Shown: positions 11,981-24,093, counted from the stretch's first letter. The stretch: 64,000 nucleotides of DNA from Glutinoglossum americanum (GCA_020080175.1 JAGHQL010000010.1:1-64000); one strand, 5' to 3'. Numbers and translations: made by a program. The notes: generated from the letters alone by a model not told the origin.

Positions 11981-13489
11981 TCACTTTGGATTGTATTTTT
12001 CTTTCAATACCCTGAAGCGAACGCCAATGAACGTCAGCCAACAATGCACCATTTCAATGCTGATGTGCATCCGCAGCCTATCAAGCAGTTGGCAACCCAA
12101 CTGCCTGTAACAGAGGTGCCTGGAGAAAAGAACAACGCGCATTGGCTGGATTGGGTGAAAAGAGTGGAGGACCTACCAAGAATTCCCAAGGCTCGTGTTT
12201 CCTGCAAGACGATAGAATTTTGCTGCGGCGAACTATTCATTCACCCTCAGAATGTCAGCCTCGTCACGCCGATGCCCAACTCGCTGTCAGTTAGGCATCA
12301 TGAGGTATGTCACGTCATTTCGCAGCACAATTGGCAACCTCGCTCACCTTGTCCTTCTTACACCCAAAGCCTTCGAGATAACACCACGCCACCTCATTCA
12401 TCGCATCCGTATCCCCTAGATTAGCTGCCGTTAGATAAAACTGCTGGGCAGCTATAGGGTCTACCGGGACGCCCCATCCGTGCCGGTAGCAGTTCGCAAG
12501 CTCGAAGATTGCGAGCACCAGTTCTCCTTTGGCAGCGCCGCCCTTTTTCATCCCCGCTTTGAGGGCTTGTGTCTCTACGTCCGCGGAATTCTGTGCGGCT
12601 GCTGATAGATAGAAGATTGCTTTTTCTGGGTTTGGTGCGCAGCCCCATCCGTGTCTGGAGAAAGAAGGTTAATCTGGGATACCTGGTATCAACTAACTCA
12701 GGAACCGACCTTAAAGCGAGACCGTAGAGCACTTGAGCTAGGGCTATGTTTGAGCCTTTCGGATCTGCAAGCTTGCCGAACATGGTCGTTGATCTCTCTA
12801 GCTCTACGTATTGATTCGTCGTCAGCAATGATTCTCTGATGCGTACATAGGTGCTAGATTATTTACCACTCGCCTCGTGCAGGCGTATTGCTTCCTGGAT
12901 ATTATCCTACCATCAAGCCCCGTGAGATTTTGATTATGAGCACGGGAATTGGCGGTGAACAAACATCTCCACTTGAGCTTGATACACTCATGCTCCTACT
13001 CTTCCTTCCAGTATTTGGCTCTAGCGTCGTTGTGTCACCCGGTTGAGAACTCTCATGCCTGCTGCCTCTCGCCAGTAAGGTTGCCCTGTGTTCCCACTCT
13101 GCTTCCTGATCCTCTTTTTCACCCTTCCCATCTGTGATATCCGGTAAATCTTGTGGCAAGTTTACAGAGCTTGAGCTGGCGTTGCGAGAATGCGACCGCA
13201 GGTGAAGACGTTCCGACAGGCGCCTCTCGCCCCTCTCGGAAGAGATAGAGGTAGTAGAAGGCCTTCGGCCGTTGAGTAGGGAATGAGGGTGCTTGTGTTG
13301 CTGCTGTTGGGTTGTGGCGACCGGATGTGTTATGTCGCCGGTGAAGCTTGGGGGGGTGATGTATTCAACGGTGTTTGTGTCGGTTCGCACGAAGGTAAAT
13401 TCTGGGACTGGAGAATTTGCCTGACTGGATGACTGGACGTCGTTGTCTTTAGACTTATCCTTCCTCCTCAATAAGTCCTTGAGTGTCAT
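11981..13489 (-). CDS. nif1: SEL1-repeat protein, Nif1/Dsf2-like
   Basis: The family includes fission yeast Nif1, an inhibitor of the Nim1 mitotic kinase, and budding yeast Dsf2. Six exons, read on the minus strand: 13489-12965, 12906-12867, 12833-12711 with its last base at 12710, 12654-12348, 12232-12177 and 12011-11981. They give 360 residues in an unbroken frame. The start MTLKDLLRRKDKSKDN and the motif PEFTFVRTDTNT match the fungal family. A Ser-rich linker is followed by SEL1 repeats with RHGWGCAPNPEKAIFYLSAA, YRHGWGVPVDP and YLEGFGCKKDK. The end NSWVLKEKYNPK is also family-like. The protein is shorter than the yeast relatives, at about 680-740 residues, mainly in the disordered N-terminal part. 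Acceptors of exons 2 and 3 were chosen because they alone keep the frame. The cell-cycle role is only inferred. Confidence 0.82.
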
Positions 13490-14180
13490 GTCGTCCCTTG
13501 GCTCAGTCGCAAAGGTACTACTCTAATGTACTTCTACTCCGGTGCGTTGGATATCCAGATTAATCTTAATGGCAATCGAAAGTGTCTCGGGGGATACGGC
13601 TTGGGGAATTCGTGGTGATAACTTGATCTCCGTCTCTTTGTTCGATGATGTTTGCGCGGCCATTAAAGACGGCGGAGAGCGGAAAGGGAAAGTTGGCACT
13701 GCTCAGCCTCAAAGTGTTCGTTCCTCATATAGCAATATGTGCTCACTACCAACTACCACCATTCACTCGCTACGTGTACTGTTAATACTACTAGTACTAC
13801 CACTAATACTACTACTAATACTACTAATACTAATACTACTGCTATTCAGCCACACCTTGTGATGTCGACACCGTGCCACCAAGGAAACTCATCGTTAGAA
13901 ACACTATCTACTGCTTGTGGTGAGACCTCGCGGAGAGGGTTGTGTCGCCATCAGGCTCTACTTCAGAAAACTCGCTAGAAATCACAAGCGCATAGTGAGT
14001 AAAAGTGACGGAGTGACGCTTTAGCTGTAAATGGCAATGAAGGCAAACCCGTCGCTAGATTGAGGATAGACTGATAATATGCTCCCAATTATACACCTAT
14101 GCCAAATTCTTCGGCGGTTGATATCTGCAACCCGAAAGGATCCAATTACACCAACTTGGAGTGGACACATATCCTCGTCT
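13490..14180. promoter_or_regulatory. 5' flank of the SEL1 gene and 3' flank of SLA1
   Basis: Both neighbours are on the minus strand. This interval therefore holds the SEL1 gene promoter and the SLA1 terminator. Its one clear structure is an ACT/AAT trinucleotide array at 13783-13850, listed separately. No protein-like frame was seen. Confidence 0.4.
13783..13850. repeat. Trinucleotide microsatellite (ACT/AAT)n
   Basis: About 20 tandem triplets alternate between ACT and AAT types, with a few interruptions. The array lies about 300 bases upstream of the SEL1 gene start. Such arrays change length by replication slippage. Confidence 0.9.
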
Positions 14181-17100
14181 TTAGAACCCGAAGGGGTTCT
14201 GAGGAGCTAGTGTTTTCATTAGTCCCAATCTATAATCAGGGAGGAAAAGAACTTTGTGCTTACTTGCTTGGGATAAATTGGCCCTGCGGCCTGTCGGTTG
14301 AGGTGTCAACTTCTTCATATCTCCAGTTACCCCAAATCTTACAGGCGGGGCGGGACCCGTCTTCTGTGCTTGGAGAGGGGCAAGTGTAGGCTGCTTTGGA
14401 ATAGGCGGCACTGGTTGAAGAGCTTGCCTAAATGGGCCCTGACCGGAATTCGGCCCGAAGTTGTTGGTTTGTCCCGTCGGTTGCGGCTGGAGCGCAGGTG
14501 GTAAGAGCGAGTTTATAGAGCTAGTTTGCTGCTGTTGTTGGGGAATAGGTGGGAAGGGTGACTGGGGCCCCGTTGGCTGAGAGAGAACTGGTTGGAAACT
14601 GCCGGTCTGCTGTTGTTGACCCTGATTTCCAAACAGAGACCCTGTGGTCTGGCCGTTGACGTATACCTGTGGGGATTGAATGCCCGTTTGCTGTGGAGGC
14701 AATTGATGAAAAGGTTGTCCAAATCCGGTGGGTTGAGATAATATGCTAGCCTGATATTGCGCAAATCCCGTTGGCTGGGGGGCTAAGCCATTACCTTGCT
14801 GAGCGAAACCCGCGTTTACCGGTTGTACTTGCTGTCCTCCGTACTGTGGCTGAAGCCTTGGATCGTTCGGGGGTTGAACTAGAGAAGTAATTTGCGCGGC
14901 AAAATTGCTCGGTTGATTTTGATATCCGGTCAATTGTTGCTGTAGCGGAGGAATTGAAAACCCATTGGGTTGCGAGAAGTTTTGAGGAGCGGATAGTGGT
15001 CGGGGTGGTGGTGGAGGCATCAAGGAGCCTTGGCTCTGGGTAATATGCGGCGCTTGTGGCCGCTGTCTTGGAATCAGGGTCTGCTGTGATTGCTGCGGGA
15101 GGTAGTTCGTTGTGTGGGAGACAAGGGCAGGTAAAGGCGGGGCTGGGGGCATAGTGCTTGGTTGAAACTGCACACTAGTTTGTTGCTGACCGAAAACGGC
15201 CGATGGTGAGGACAGATTCGGAAGTGGTGGGGCCTGGGGGACGTTGTTTTGCTGAAGCTGTCCACCACTTTTCTGTTGGCTAAGTTGTGAAAAAAATGAT
15301 GGTGTGGCCCCACCCGGCTGCTGTTGTTGGACTGGCTGCGCCGGTTGGGGCTCCGGTGGTTGTTGAGTGTGTTGCTGCCCACCACTATGGACAACTGTAG
15401 GCTGTAGAGCTGGTGAGAGTAACGAAAGCTCTCTTAGGGATCCTGTTAATGTGGGCTGTTGGGATGCCGAAGTTTGGGTAACTGTTGATGCGGGTGAAGA
15501 CACATTTGACTGAGGTTGTGGTTGGGGCTGCTGTTTCGATGGCTTCACATCCCAGGCGTCGTCGTCGAATCCTCTAGGATCTTTCTGTTGCGGCACAAGT
15601 GTAGGTGCTGACGGCGATGACACTGCTTCAGGCGTAACGGTTGTCTTAACTTCGTCTCCGTTATCCTTTCGCCCAAAGGCTTTTGGGTCCACTACATCGC
15701 TAGTCTGCACTGCCGGTGTTGGTCGACCTTTGCGTGTGTTGTTCCTCAGTGCCCCACCGGGTCCGGAGAAAAGGCCTCCGTTAGAAGCTTTTCGGTCGCC
15801 CTCTTCTCCCTCGTCATTTCCCATCACTTCCGCCCCCCCAAAGCTCACATTCCTCTTGGCCTTCGCGCTAACGCGGCCATACTTGTTGTCTAGGTACTTC
15901 ATAACTCTTAATATGTCACCTTCCTTCAGCCCTAAGGTTCTTAGAACGCTTGGGGTGATGTCCGGCAGAACAGTCTCGTCCATGGAATCCTTGGAAAAAT
16001 TTGTGGCATACCGTTGACAAAGGTTGACATCGACCCCGCATTTCAGGAAAAAATCGAACCAATCGTATTCCCCTTTCTTGGAATGGTCTACTGTCGCACC
16101 GACAGTTGGGGTGGCCCTGACTCCGCCATGGACCCCGGTAGCTTGAGACTTCTGTCGTCGGATATCGGAAAGAGGCTTATCTTCATCTAGAGACATGCCG
16201 GTAACACGCTCTACGTATTCGAGATCTTCGACAGACATTTTCACAACCGGGACCGCAATCTTTACTCCATTGAGTTTGTGTAGGTGAATCTTGCCGTCTC
16301 GACAGCCTAGAAATTCCGCTTCCACTTTGAATGACCCGGATCGGTCAGTCCAAGTTCGTGTCCTCGTTGCATCGGGCTCTGGTAACGGTTAAATTAGGTT
16401 TGCCTGCTAGCATCCATGCTTGGAAAGGGGCTTACTCTGTTTTGATGTTGTAGGGGACTTCCCATCACCTCTACTTTCCCGCTTGTTTCGCTGTTTAGCC
16501 GTACTGTTACTACTGTCTCTTCCCAGCAAGCTGCTGCCTCTTTGAGGTAGTTTAACTCCTGGGCCTACCTCTGGACCCTTTGTTTCACCCCCGCCGTTTC
16601 TTCTGCTAGATTCTGCCCCCCTCTCTAACACATCTTCCTCAAGCTTGTTTTCAGTGATTGATCGGCTGGTAATAGTGCCGGTCATACTAGGAGTCTGGAT
16701 AGGGGTCACACCAGTCAGTTCAACATAGCTGCTTGGCACGACCCCTTCCTTCCCGTTCTTCACGCGGCGTACTTGCCACCACTCCTCGCTTTTCATGCTA
16801 TCTAAAATGACGACTTCATCGTCAACCGCAACTGTGACTTCATCGTCCCCTTGTGCCACAAAATCGTAAAGAATCTTCCCCGTCTTCTGGGATTTCCCCC
16901 CGACTCCGGCTTCCAGCACCTCCCTTAGGCCCTCAGCTCTAAATGCACCCGCCACTTCTCCGAGAGCGGAGACGATCTCTTGAGCGGTATCCTTGGCGCC
17001 AGCATGGAAGTCTAAGCTTCTGCTTGGACGGACCAGCTCCATGAATACATGCTTCCCTTCGATTGAGTAGTGGTTTAATTTGTCCGCCGTCCATTCTTGT

Positions 17101-18175
17101 TGTGGAGCATCTTGCCTAGCGGGGGCGACTAGTATCTTTCCAGTAGCAGTGTTGATGCCTAATGTAGTGGGCAGTTTTTTTTGTTTTCCCATAACGTATA
17201 CCATTTCGCTAATGTTGTAGAGGTGGAAACCTCCGGGCTGTGGAGAACCAACGTCTGAGTGTGGGTCCGAATGGGCAGCACGGATGTGTGGGGGAGATGC
17301 TAAGATGCCTGGAGATTCAGGTGGGCGGGGAGATATGTATTGGGTGGCGTGGGTCGGTGAAGGTAAGTTTTGCTCCGGTTTGGGTCTTGCCGGGAGACCT
17401 GGCGCTGGTTGGGGTGGGCCCTCGTCATCAGATACGTCGGGTGTGTATGTTGGCCTTCGAGGAGGCAAATCTACTACTGGAGATGACGACGAAACTCCAG
17501 GGTCGACATCCGACGCCGATGCAGAGGATTTACGCTGTATGATGCCTGCGATTGCAGCGGCTGGACTTTGAGGGTGGCTGTTTGGCGAATCGGCCGACGG
17601 CTCGTCCGGTTCTGCAGTAGAATCCCGTGCCTTGACCGATATCGCTCTTTGGGAAGCCGGTTGGGCAACGACTTCTGTTGTGTCAATGTAATTTGCTGGA
17701 GCAAAGCCATACTCGCCATTAAAACCAACTAGCGTCCAGTCAGGATCCGACGTATCGTAGATGCTGAGGTTTGCGCCTTCGGAAAGCGAGATCTCCTCAT
17801 CCGTTTGTCGTGTGTAGTCATAGAGGGCCTTGACGTGGTGTAGAGGTTTGGCCTAGGATAAGTACGATTAGTTATCACGTGTTCAATGGGGTAGTCCCAT
17901 GTGTATAGCTTATGTTTCCGAAGTAACCCTCTCATTGACTTTCCGTTTAAAGCGGGGAATACCGGACACATACTAACCTCCTCAATGTAATTGCTGGGAA
18001 TCAACCCAACTGGCTCCTCGTCTTCATCGCCCTCGGCCCTCTTTTTCGCCTTCCACCAGTCATCCTCAGTGCTCTTTTCAATGATATAGAGCAGATCTCC
18101 TTCTTCGATAGCTAGTTCTTGATCGCTTTGTGGGACGTAGGCATAAAGAGCCGTATAAATGCCCAAGAAACCCAT
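14181..18175 (-). CDS. SLA1: SLA1, endocytic actin-patch adaptor
   Basis: SLA1 links cargo, clathrin and the actin nucleation machinery at endocytic sites. Four exons, read on the minus strand (18175-17978, 17852-16436, 16378-14264 and 14206-14181), give 1251 residues. Three SH3 domains lie at about 1-66 ([13 protein letters not shown]), 67-125 ([14 protein letters not shown]) and 390-450 ([14 protein letters not shown]). The SHD1 cargo-binding domain, about 539-600, has [21 protein letters not shown]2, a SAM-like domain at about 641-705, has [15 protein letters not shown]. The C-terminal half is Gln/Pro-rich with many PTG-type repeats, the class phosphorylated by Ark/Prk kinases in yeast. 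It ends in an NPF motif (QNPFGF), which lies in a 26-base final exon, so skipping the last splice would remove it. Intron 1 is 125 bases; the other two are 57 each. Confidence 0.95.
17874..17881. promoter_or_regulatory. ATCACGTG E-box in SLA1 intron 1
   Basis: A perfect Cbf1/CDEI-type octamer lies in the 125-base first intron of SLA1, close to its 3' end. It may be chance. It is noted because the same octamer occurs in two promoters in this window. Confidence 0.2.
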
Positions 18176-19108
18176 TTCGTTTACCCGGTGCAACCGCACC
18201 TCTAGACTAAAGGACTCACCGAATAATATAGGGAGGTAGGGCGATCTATAGCCGTTAACTGAAGAAGAGACTCAATACCGTGACGATAGAATATTGACGG
18301 CTGATGCAGGCTTGAGGGGATTCTGGATATTTCTTAGTCGGAGAACGGTCAGTTCAATGTTAGCAACTAGACTTACCTGCAGATGCGGCGTGTATGGACG
18401 AGATTTTAACCAATTCTACACGCAGAGGACGGTTCTACGTAGATGTTTGCGAAGGTTATGCTCAACTGATCACGAAGCAGGTATGAGTGAGGTCGGGTGC
18501 GGAGGGAGACAAGCGAGTATGATTTCCCGATTTGGTTGGGTTGATTTGCTTGCACAGAACATTAAGCAGCAACGAGGATTTTAGTCCGAGTACATGTGTG
18601 TGGTATTTGCACATATAGACGCGCAAGTCGAAGGGCCTCACACCATGCTGAAGGTTAGAGCGGGTTTCAAAAAGTACCAACTCGCGCTGAAGTTCGGATC
18701 TCGGGTTCGAATGCTTTCCACCAGTTCGCTGGAGGTGTCACAAACTATGCCAGGAGGCTAGTATAAACCCTGTGGGTCAGGGCCAGGTTTCCTTAAAGCG
18801 GCTCGACTTTATCTCACGGTGCGTTACCCTCCATTGGGTCCCAAGGATGTTTCCTGGGTTTCCTAGATCCTCTCGGTCCAATGGACCTAAAATGCTCAAC
18901 TTTTATATCTTTGGAGGCTTGCGCACAGTGAAAATCTGGACATCAGGCCGACTAAGACGACTAGGAGCGCTAGATAGGATGAGGCTCCATTAGACTACAT
19001 CACGATCGTCACAAGGCTTACTCCGAGAAAGCATAAATCAGTACCTCAGTGGTAGGTAGCTGTATGTGGCTGTGGCTATCTTTCCACCAACCCGAATAAA
19101 ATTCAGCC
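18176..19108. promoter_or_regulatory. Divergent promoter region SLA1 / unknown gene
   Basis: SLA1 starts at the left end on the minus strand and the unknown 447-residue gene starts at the right end on the plus strand. The 0.93 kb between them must hold both promoters. A GGTTCGAAT string near 18704 resembles a tRNA T-loop but has no pairing stem. No other structure was found. Confidence 0.4.
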
Positions 19109-20452
19109 ATGGTACAGCTCATACCTGTTCCTGACCTCGAGGCTCTTCTTCCACCGCTACTCGCTTGTCTTGCAACGGCATCTGCCTCTCTCAAACCCCC
19201 TCCTGCTATTTCACTGCTTCTCTCCCCAATACTTCGACAAAGAGTGCTGCTCCTGTCTGACCCCTCGCCATCTGAATCATGGGTACCGCTTCTTTGCTGG
19301 AATTCAGATAAGGCCTCGCAGCTGTTAGAAATCGTCAGGACCGATCGCTTTGAATTGCACCCTGTTTCTGGCGAGGTCGAATGTAAAGATATAGATCCCG
19401 TTCAATTTCGAAAGCTGGATGAGGAGACGGTCCACGCCAAGGTTGTGCTGAAGGAGTTAGAGTTGGTTGTGGTGTACCTATGGTGTGTAGGGGATGTGGA
19501 AGGTTGTGGAGATGGATGGAGAGTTGCTGAAGTCACTGTATTTGATGGGGGGCAGGAATGCAAGGAGAAGTGGTACGACTCGGTCTCTGCAGCTGATCAA
19601 ACCAGTCTAGCTGCACCGCTCCAACCATCCACAGCAAATGGAAAGGATATGCGGGATTACCACAATGCTCATGACAGAGCTGTGGATAACGATAACGGTG
19701 ACGATGATGCGTATTGGCGCCAGTATGACGGTATTTCTGCTCCTCAAACTCCACCTCCACCTCAACTGCCCTCGCCCACCTTTTACAACATCGTGGGTAG
19801 TAATGGGCATAGACGGGTCGCATCGGAAGAGGAGTATTTCGCACGGTATGCACAGGTTCAGTCGACACTCGACAACGATGATGATAACAGGGAACCCGCG
19901 ACTTTCGAATATAAATTCGAGCGAGCAGCCAACCAGCATTTGAACAAAAGTTCAGCATGTTTGATGGCACCTACTACGCAGCGTGTTGACCAAACCTCGC
20001 TTCCTGAACCACCAAGTTCCATTTCGCGATACGCCTCGACTGGCAATATTATGGAGTCACCATTTAGCCGACCTCTACCATCTTTCTCGTCTAGCTCTAG
20101 TGTAGTAGCGCGATTGGAAGAAACCGCAGCTTTAGGGTTCTGGGTAGACACTGGGGTTAAGCAGCACATAAGTGCTAGCATCAAGAGTCTCTTTCGAGTT
20201 GCAAGGGTCGCGGGGATAGGATATGAGAAATTTGCAAGACTTTTGAAGAATGAATTGCGTGGGTCCGTGTTGTTGGAAGATGACGGTACTCGTGGACCGT
20301 ACCAATATATCTCAAGCTGTTTCTATGGACTACTGCGCCCAGCGAGGATGGCGGGAATAGATGCAGCTGAGATTGAAAGAATTGTGACAACTGAATTGAC
20401 CGTTTTGGAGATGATAGGCGACGAGGATACAGGCATTGTTGGTGCTAGTTGA
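19109..20452 (+). CDS. Unknown protein, possibly conserved in fungi
   Basis: This is a 447-residue single-exon gene that I cannot assign to a named family. The N-terminal third, about residues 1-165, is an alternating hydrophobic and charged globular region that includes WVPLLCWNSDKASQLLEIVR. The middle, about 165-330, is acidic, Pro- and His-containing and probably disordered. The last 100 residues are helical and end with FARLLKNELRGSVLLEDDG and a predicted helix around AEIERIVTTELTVLEMI. The uninterrupted length and the ordered-disordered-ordered pattern argue that the gene is real. There is no signal peptide or membrane segment. PMT4 starts 314 bases downstream on the same strand. Confidence 0.75.
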   Translation: MVQLIPVPDLEALLPPLLACLATASASLKPPPAISLLLSPILRQRVLLLSDPSPSESWVPLLCWNSDKASQLLEIVRTDRFELHPVSGEVECKDIDPVQFRKLDEETVHAKVVLKELELVVVYLWCVGDVEGCGDGWRVAEVTVFDGGQECKEKWYDSVSAADQTSLAAPLQPSTANGKDMRDYHNAHDRAVDNDNGDDDAYWRQYDGISAPQTPPPPQLPSPTFYNIVGSNGHRRVASEEEYFARYAQVQSTLDNDDDNREPATFEYKFERAANQHLNKSSACLMAPTTQRVDQTSLPEPPSSISRYASTGNIMESPFSRPLPSFSSSSSVVARLEETAALGFWVDTGVKQHISASIKSLFRVARVAGIGYEKFARLLKNELRGSVLLEDDGTRGPYQYISSCFYGLLRPARMAGIDAAEIERIVTTELTVLEMIGDEDTGIVGAS

Positions 20453-20766
20453 TTGGTTACTATGAGCTCTGTGATCCTATTGTTTCTTAGATGCGCTTGT
20501 GTACATAAAATTTGAGTGGTTTCGTGAGCCGGCTGTTCATGGCAATCAGGTTAGTATTCGCAATCCTGGGATGATCATTTTGTAGATTCGTTGAATTTTA
20601 ATTGGTGGATTTATGCCTGCGGGAGTGGCGCATCCCTGAGAAATATCGCTTCGACCTCTAACTCTTGACTTTCCACAGCCCTTTTTAAATTCTTGCGAGA
20701 ATATAGGGGACCTCGACCTTGACCTAAGGTCCATTGGTCATTATTGACGAGGCCGTCGTGACTATC
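20453..20766. promoter_or_regulatory. Short gap before PMT4
   Basis: The 314-base gap lies between two plus-strand genes. It must contain the upstream gene's 3' end and the PMT4 promoter. No distinct element was seen. Confidence 0.35.
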
Positions 20767-23527
20767 ATGTCGTCTCCATCGTCCGTTCGACAGCGTCCTA
20801 AGACTCCCAACACTGGGCCACAGCAGCAGTCGAAGAAGGCCGGCAAGGACTCTGGGGAGCTCGACAACTCTCTCCAAGCGAACAAAGCTACCCGTGGAAG
20901 CAGTACGCAGTGGGACTACAAACTAGCTCTAGTGGTGATTACATTGCTAGCTTTCGCAACGAGATTTTGGGGAATCGGTCATCCTGATCAAGTCGTTTTT
21001 GATGAAGTACATTTCGGTAAAGTGGGTTGATCCTTTGACTCTGTTCTGCCGTTCTTTATGGAGGCTGTGGCGATAGAACTTGTTTGGGAAGGGCTTGACT
21101 GACTCGTTGTGTTCTAGTTTGCCTCTTATGTGAGTTGAAACCTTGTTGTTGAACATATCCTCGCATGTAGCCGTAGCATCATGCCTGATAAGATGGCCGA
21201 TTTTGGTTGCGATGCTAGCCATTCTAGTACATCGCCTGAGATTGCTGACACCGACTTTCCAATCTTCATAGTACCTGCAGAGAACATACTTCTTCGATGT
21301 CCATCCTCCTTTTGGCAAGCTTCTCTTCGCCCTCGTGGGTTGGTTTGTTGGTTATGATGGCCACTTCCTTTTCGACAACATTGGAGACTCGTACATCGAC
21401 AACAAAGTCCCCTATGTGGCTTTCCGTGCTCTACCCGCTCTTATGGGCTCTCTGACGGTCTCTACTGTGTTCTTGGTCATGTGGGAATCTGGATACTCGG
21501 TTCCAGCAGCTTTAGTGGCAGCAGGCCTGGTATTGTTTGACAATGCGCATATCGGACAAACGAGGCTTATATTACTCGACGCAACACTAGTTTTTGCAAT
21601 GTCGATGAGTCTATTATGTTATATTCGGTTTTTCAAATTGCGACACACTTCTTTTAGCCGGAAGTGGTGGAAATGGTTGTTGCTTACGGGCGTCTCGTTG
21701 AGCTGCGTCATCTCCACCAAATATGTTGGTGTCTTTACCTTTTTCACCATTGGCTCCGCAGTTGCAATTGATCTTTGGGGCCTTCTTGACATCAATCGCC
21801 GACAAGGAGCACTTACCCTCTCCGAGTTTGGCAAACACTTCCTCGCTCGCGCTGTCGGGTTGATAATCGTCCCGTTCTTTTTTTATCTTTTCTGGTTCCA
21901 GGTGCACTTTGCCATTCTGACGAGATCAGGACCCGGAGATGACTTTATGTCACCCGAATTCCAGGAGACTCTGAGTGATAATGTCATGACCCTACAATCT
22001 GCCGGTATAGAGTTCTACGATACCATCACCATTAAGCATAGAGAAACCAGAGCGTACCTGCACAGTCACCCGGACAGATATCCGCTGCGGTATGAGGACG
22101 GGAGGGTCTCAAGTCAAGGTTTGTGAAGAATGCCGAGTCAAAACTAAGGAGATTAGTCTAATAAATCTCGTCCTATAGGACAACAAGTCACAGGCTACCC
22201 TTACAACGATACTAACAACCATTGGCAGGTTTTGCCCTCCGAGCCACTCGCTGGAGAGAACAAGCTAGGACAAACCGTGAAGAATGGCGATCTTATTAAA
22301 CTTCGCCACCTTGTAACAAATACCATTCTTCTCACGCACGACGTCGCCTCTCCTTACTATCCGACGAATCAGGAATTTACGACCGTACCTATTGAAGAGA
22401 GTGATGGGAGTCGCCACAATGACACCCTCTTCGAGTTGAAAATCGAGAACGGGAAGGCCGGGCAACCTTTAAAGAGTATGTCTGGACACTTCAAGCTGAT
22501 TCACTACCCAACCAAAGTTGCAATGTGGACGCATACCTCACCCCTACCGGAGTGGGCTTTCAAGCAGCAAGAAATAAATGGCAACAAGAACGTCCAACAG
22601 TCTAGCAATATCTGGTACGTAGAGGGGATTCCGTCTCTTCCCACGGATAGCGAACGCCTGAGTCAGGAACCGAGAAAAGTCAATCACATGCCATTCCTGA
22701 AGAAGTACTTCGAGCTGCAGCGAGCAATGTTTTATCATAATAATGCTCTAACAAGCAGTCACCCCTATGCCAGTCAACCGATCCAATGGCCGTTTTTGCT
22801 GAGAGGTGTAAGCTTCTGGACGAAAGATTCTACTAGAGAACAAATATACTTTTTGGGAAACCCCCTCGGTTGGTGGTTGTCTAGCACTGTTCTTGCTGTC
22901 TTTATTGGTATTATTGCTGCGGATCAGCTGTCGTGTAGAAGAGGAATAGATGCGCTGGATGAACGTGAGTACCTCTTTATCTAGTCACTAGAGTTTTTGG
23001 TTTCGTTTGGTTGTCTCATGTCGGCTGTCGCGTCAAGCTTTTGAATGAAATATGTGTTCTGATAACTCTGAGGGATAGGCACTCGGTCACGCCTCTACAA
23101 TTCTACTGGATTTTTCTTTCTTGGTTGGGCTGCACACTATCTCCCATTTTACCTCATGGGTCGTCAGCTCTTTCTTCACCATTACCTTCCCGCCCACCTT
23201 GCCTCTGCACTTGTAACGGGAGCTGTCCTAGAATTTGTGTTCAACATTGAGCCTCTCGACCTTGACGAAACATCTTATACCGAAGCGAGTAAGGATGGCA
23301 GAAAGAAGGTTGGACAGCAGCAGGCGGGCAAGGGGCATTTGCCGGCAAGAGAAAGACTCGGTCACCAGAGCCTACTCGCCGCATGGGCGGCAACGGGTCT
23401 TGTTTTGACTGTTGTAGTTGGAAGTTGGTATTATTTCTTACCGCTAACCTACGGCAAGCCTGGCTTGAGTGCAGAAGAGGTTGTGGCTAGGAAATGGCTA
23501 GGGTACGATCTGCACTTCGCCAAGTAA
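20767..23527 (+). CDS. PMT4: Protein O-mannosyltransferase Pmt4
   Basis: This GT39 enzyme of the ER membrane transfers mannose from dolichyl-phosphate mannose to Ser/Thr of secretory proteins. Five exons give 782 residues: 20767-21021, 21118-21129, 21272-22118, 22179-22964 and 23079-23527. Budding yeast Pmt4 has 762. The catalytic Asp-Glu pair is at residues 79-80 in FDEVHFGK. The 12-base second exon codes only FASY, just after this loop, and is needed to restore the family sequence FGKFASYYLQRTYFFDVHPP. Many membrane helices follow. The lumenal MIR region, about 350-545, contains KQQEINGNKN, typical of the PMT4 subfamily. The C-terminal membrane block has FYLMGRQLFLHHYLPAH. Introns are 96, 142, 60 and 114 bases. 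Confidence 0.95.
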
Positions 23528-24093
23528 GCAATGTCGAACAAGAATAGGAGTGGTCATTTGTGGGCTAAGTACGTTTCTGGATGGATGTTATTACTCAAAT
23601 GCTCTTTACAGGGGTTCAATAGTAGTAGCTCTTTGCCTTTGTCTTGATAATGTTCATAGATTTCATGTAAAGGATAATAGGTGCGATACGATTCTCGCAC
23701 CCCAATCATTTGCCTGACCTATGGTTTGAAACTTGTCATTACCAAGCTTTCAAGATCCACCGTAGCTTACCATCTGAGAATAATAAATTGGAAGAATGGG
23801 CGTAGTGTTACACAGTACAAATATTGCCAAACCTATCAAAAATATTTATCGCTTTTGGTCGAACAAACCACCCCGTGAGGCTATGGCTAAGCAACCCGCC
23901 ACAGCAACTGGTTGGTAATGCTGATGAGCACGTTCTACAGGTAAGCCTCTCCTCCATGGCTCTCCATTGTTGGCGGCCTAGTTCTTCTTTGCCTCATCCA
24001 CCATCTTCATTGCCAGATACGCTTCTAGGTCAAACCTCGAATCGTTTGGATCTATTATAACTATAATAAAGGTCATCCTTTTAGAATATATCC
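23528..24093. other. Convergent gap PMT4 / ATP synthase e
   Basis: PMT4 ends at the left and the ATP synthase subunit e gene ends at the right on the other strand. This interval should hold 3' UTRs and terminators only. It is AT-rich, and no frame in it is protein-like. Confidence 0.4.

Noticed and set aside
18695-18725. tRNA T-loop-like GGTTCGAAT
   Set aside because: The flanking bases do not form a T-stem (no C after the loop to pair with G) and no acceptor stem is present.
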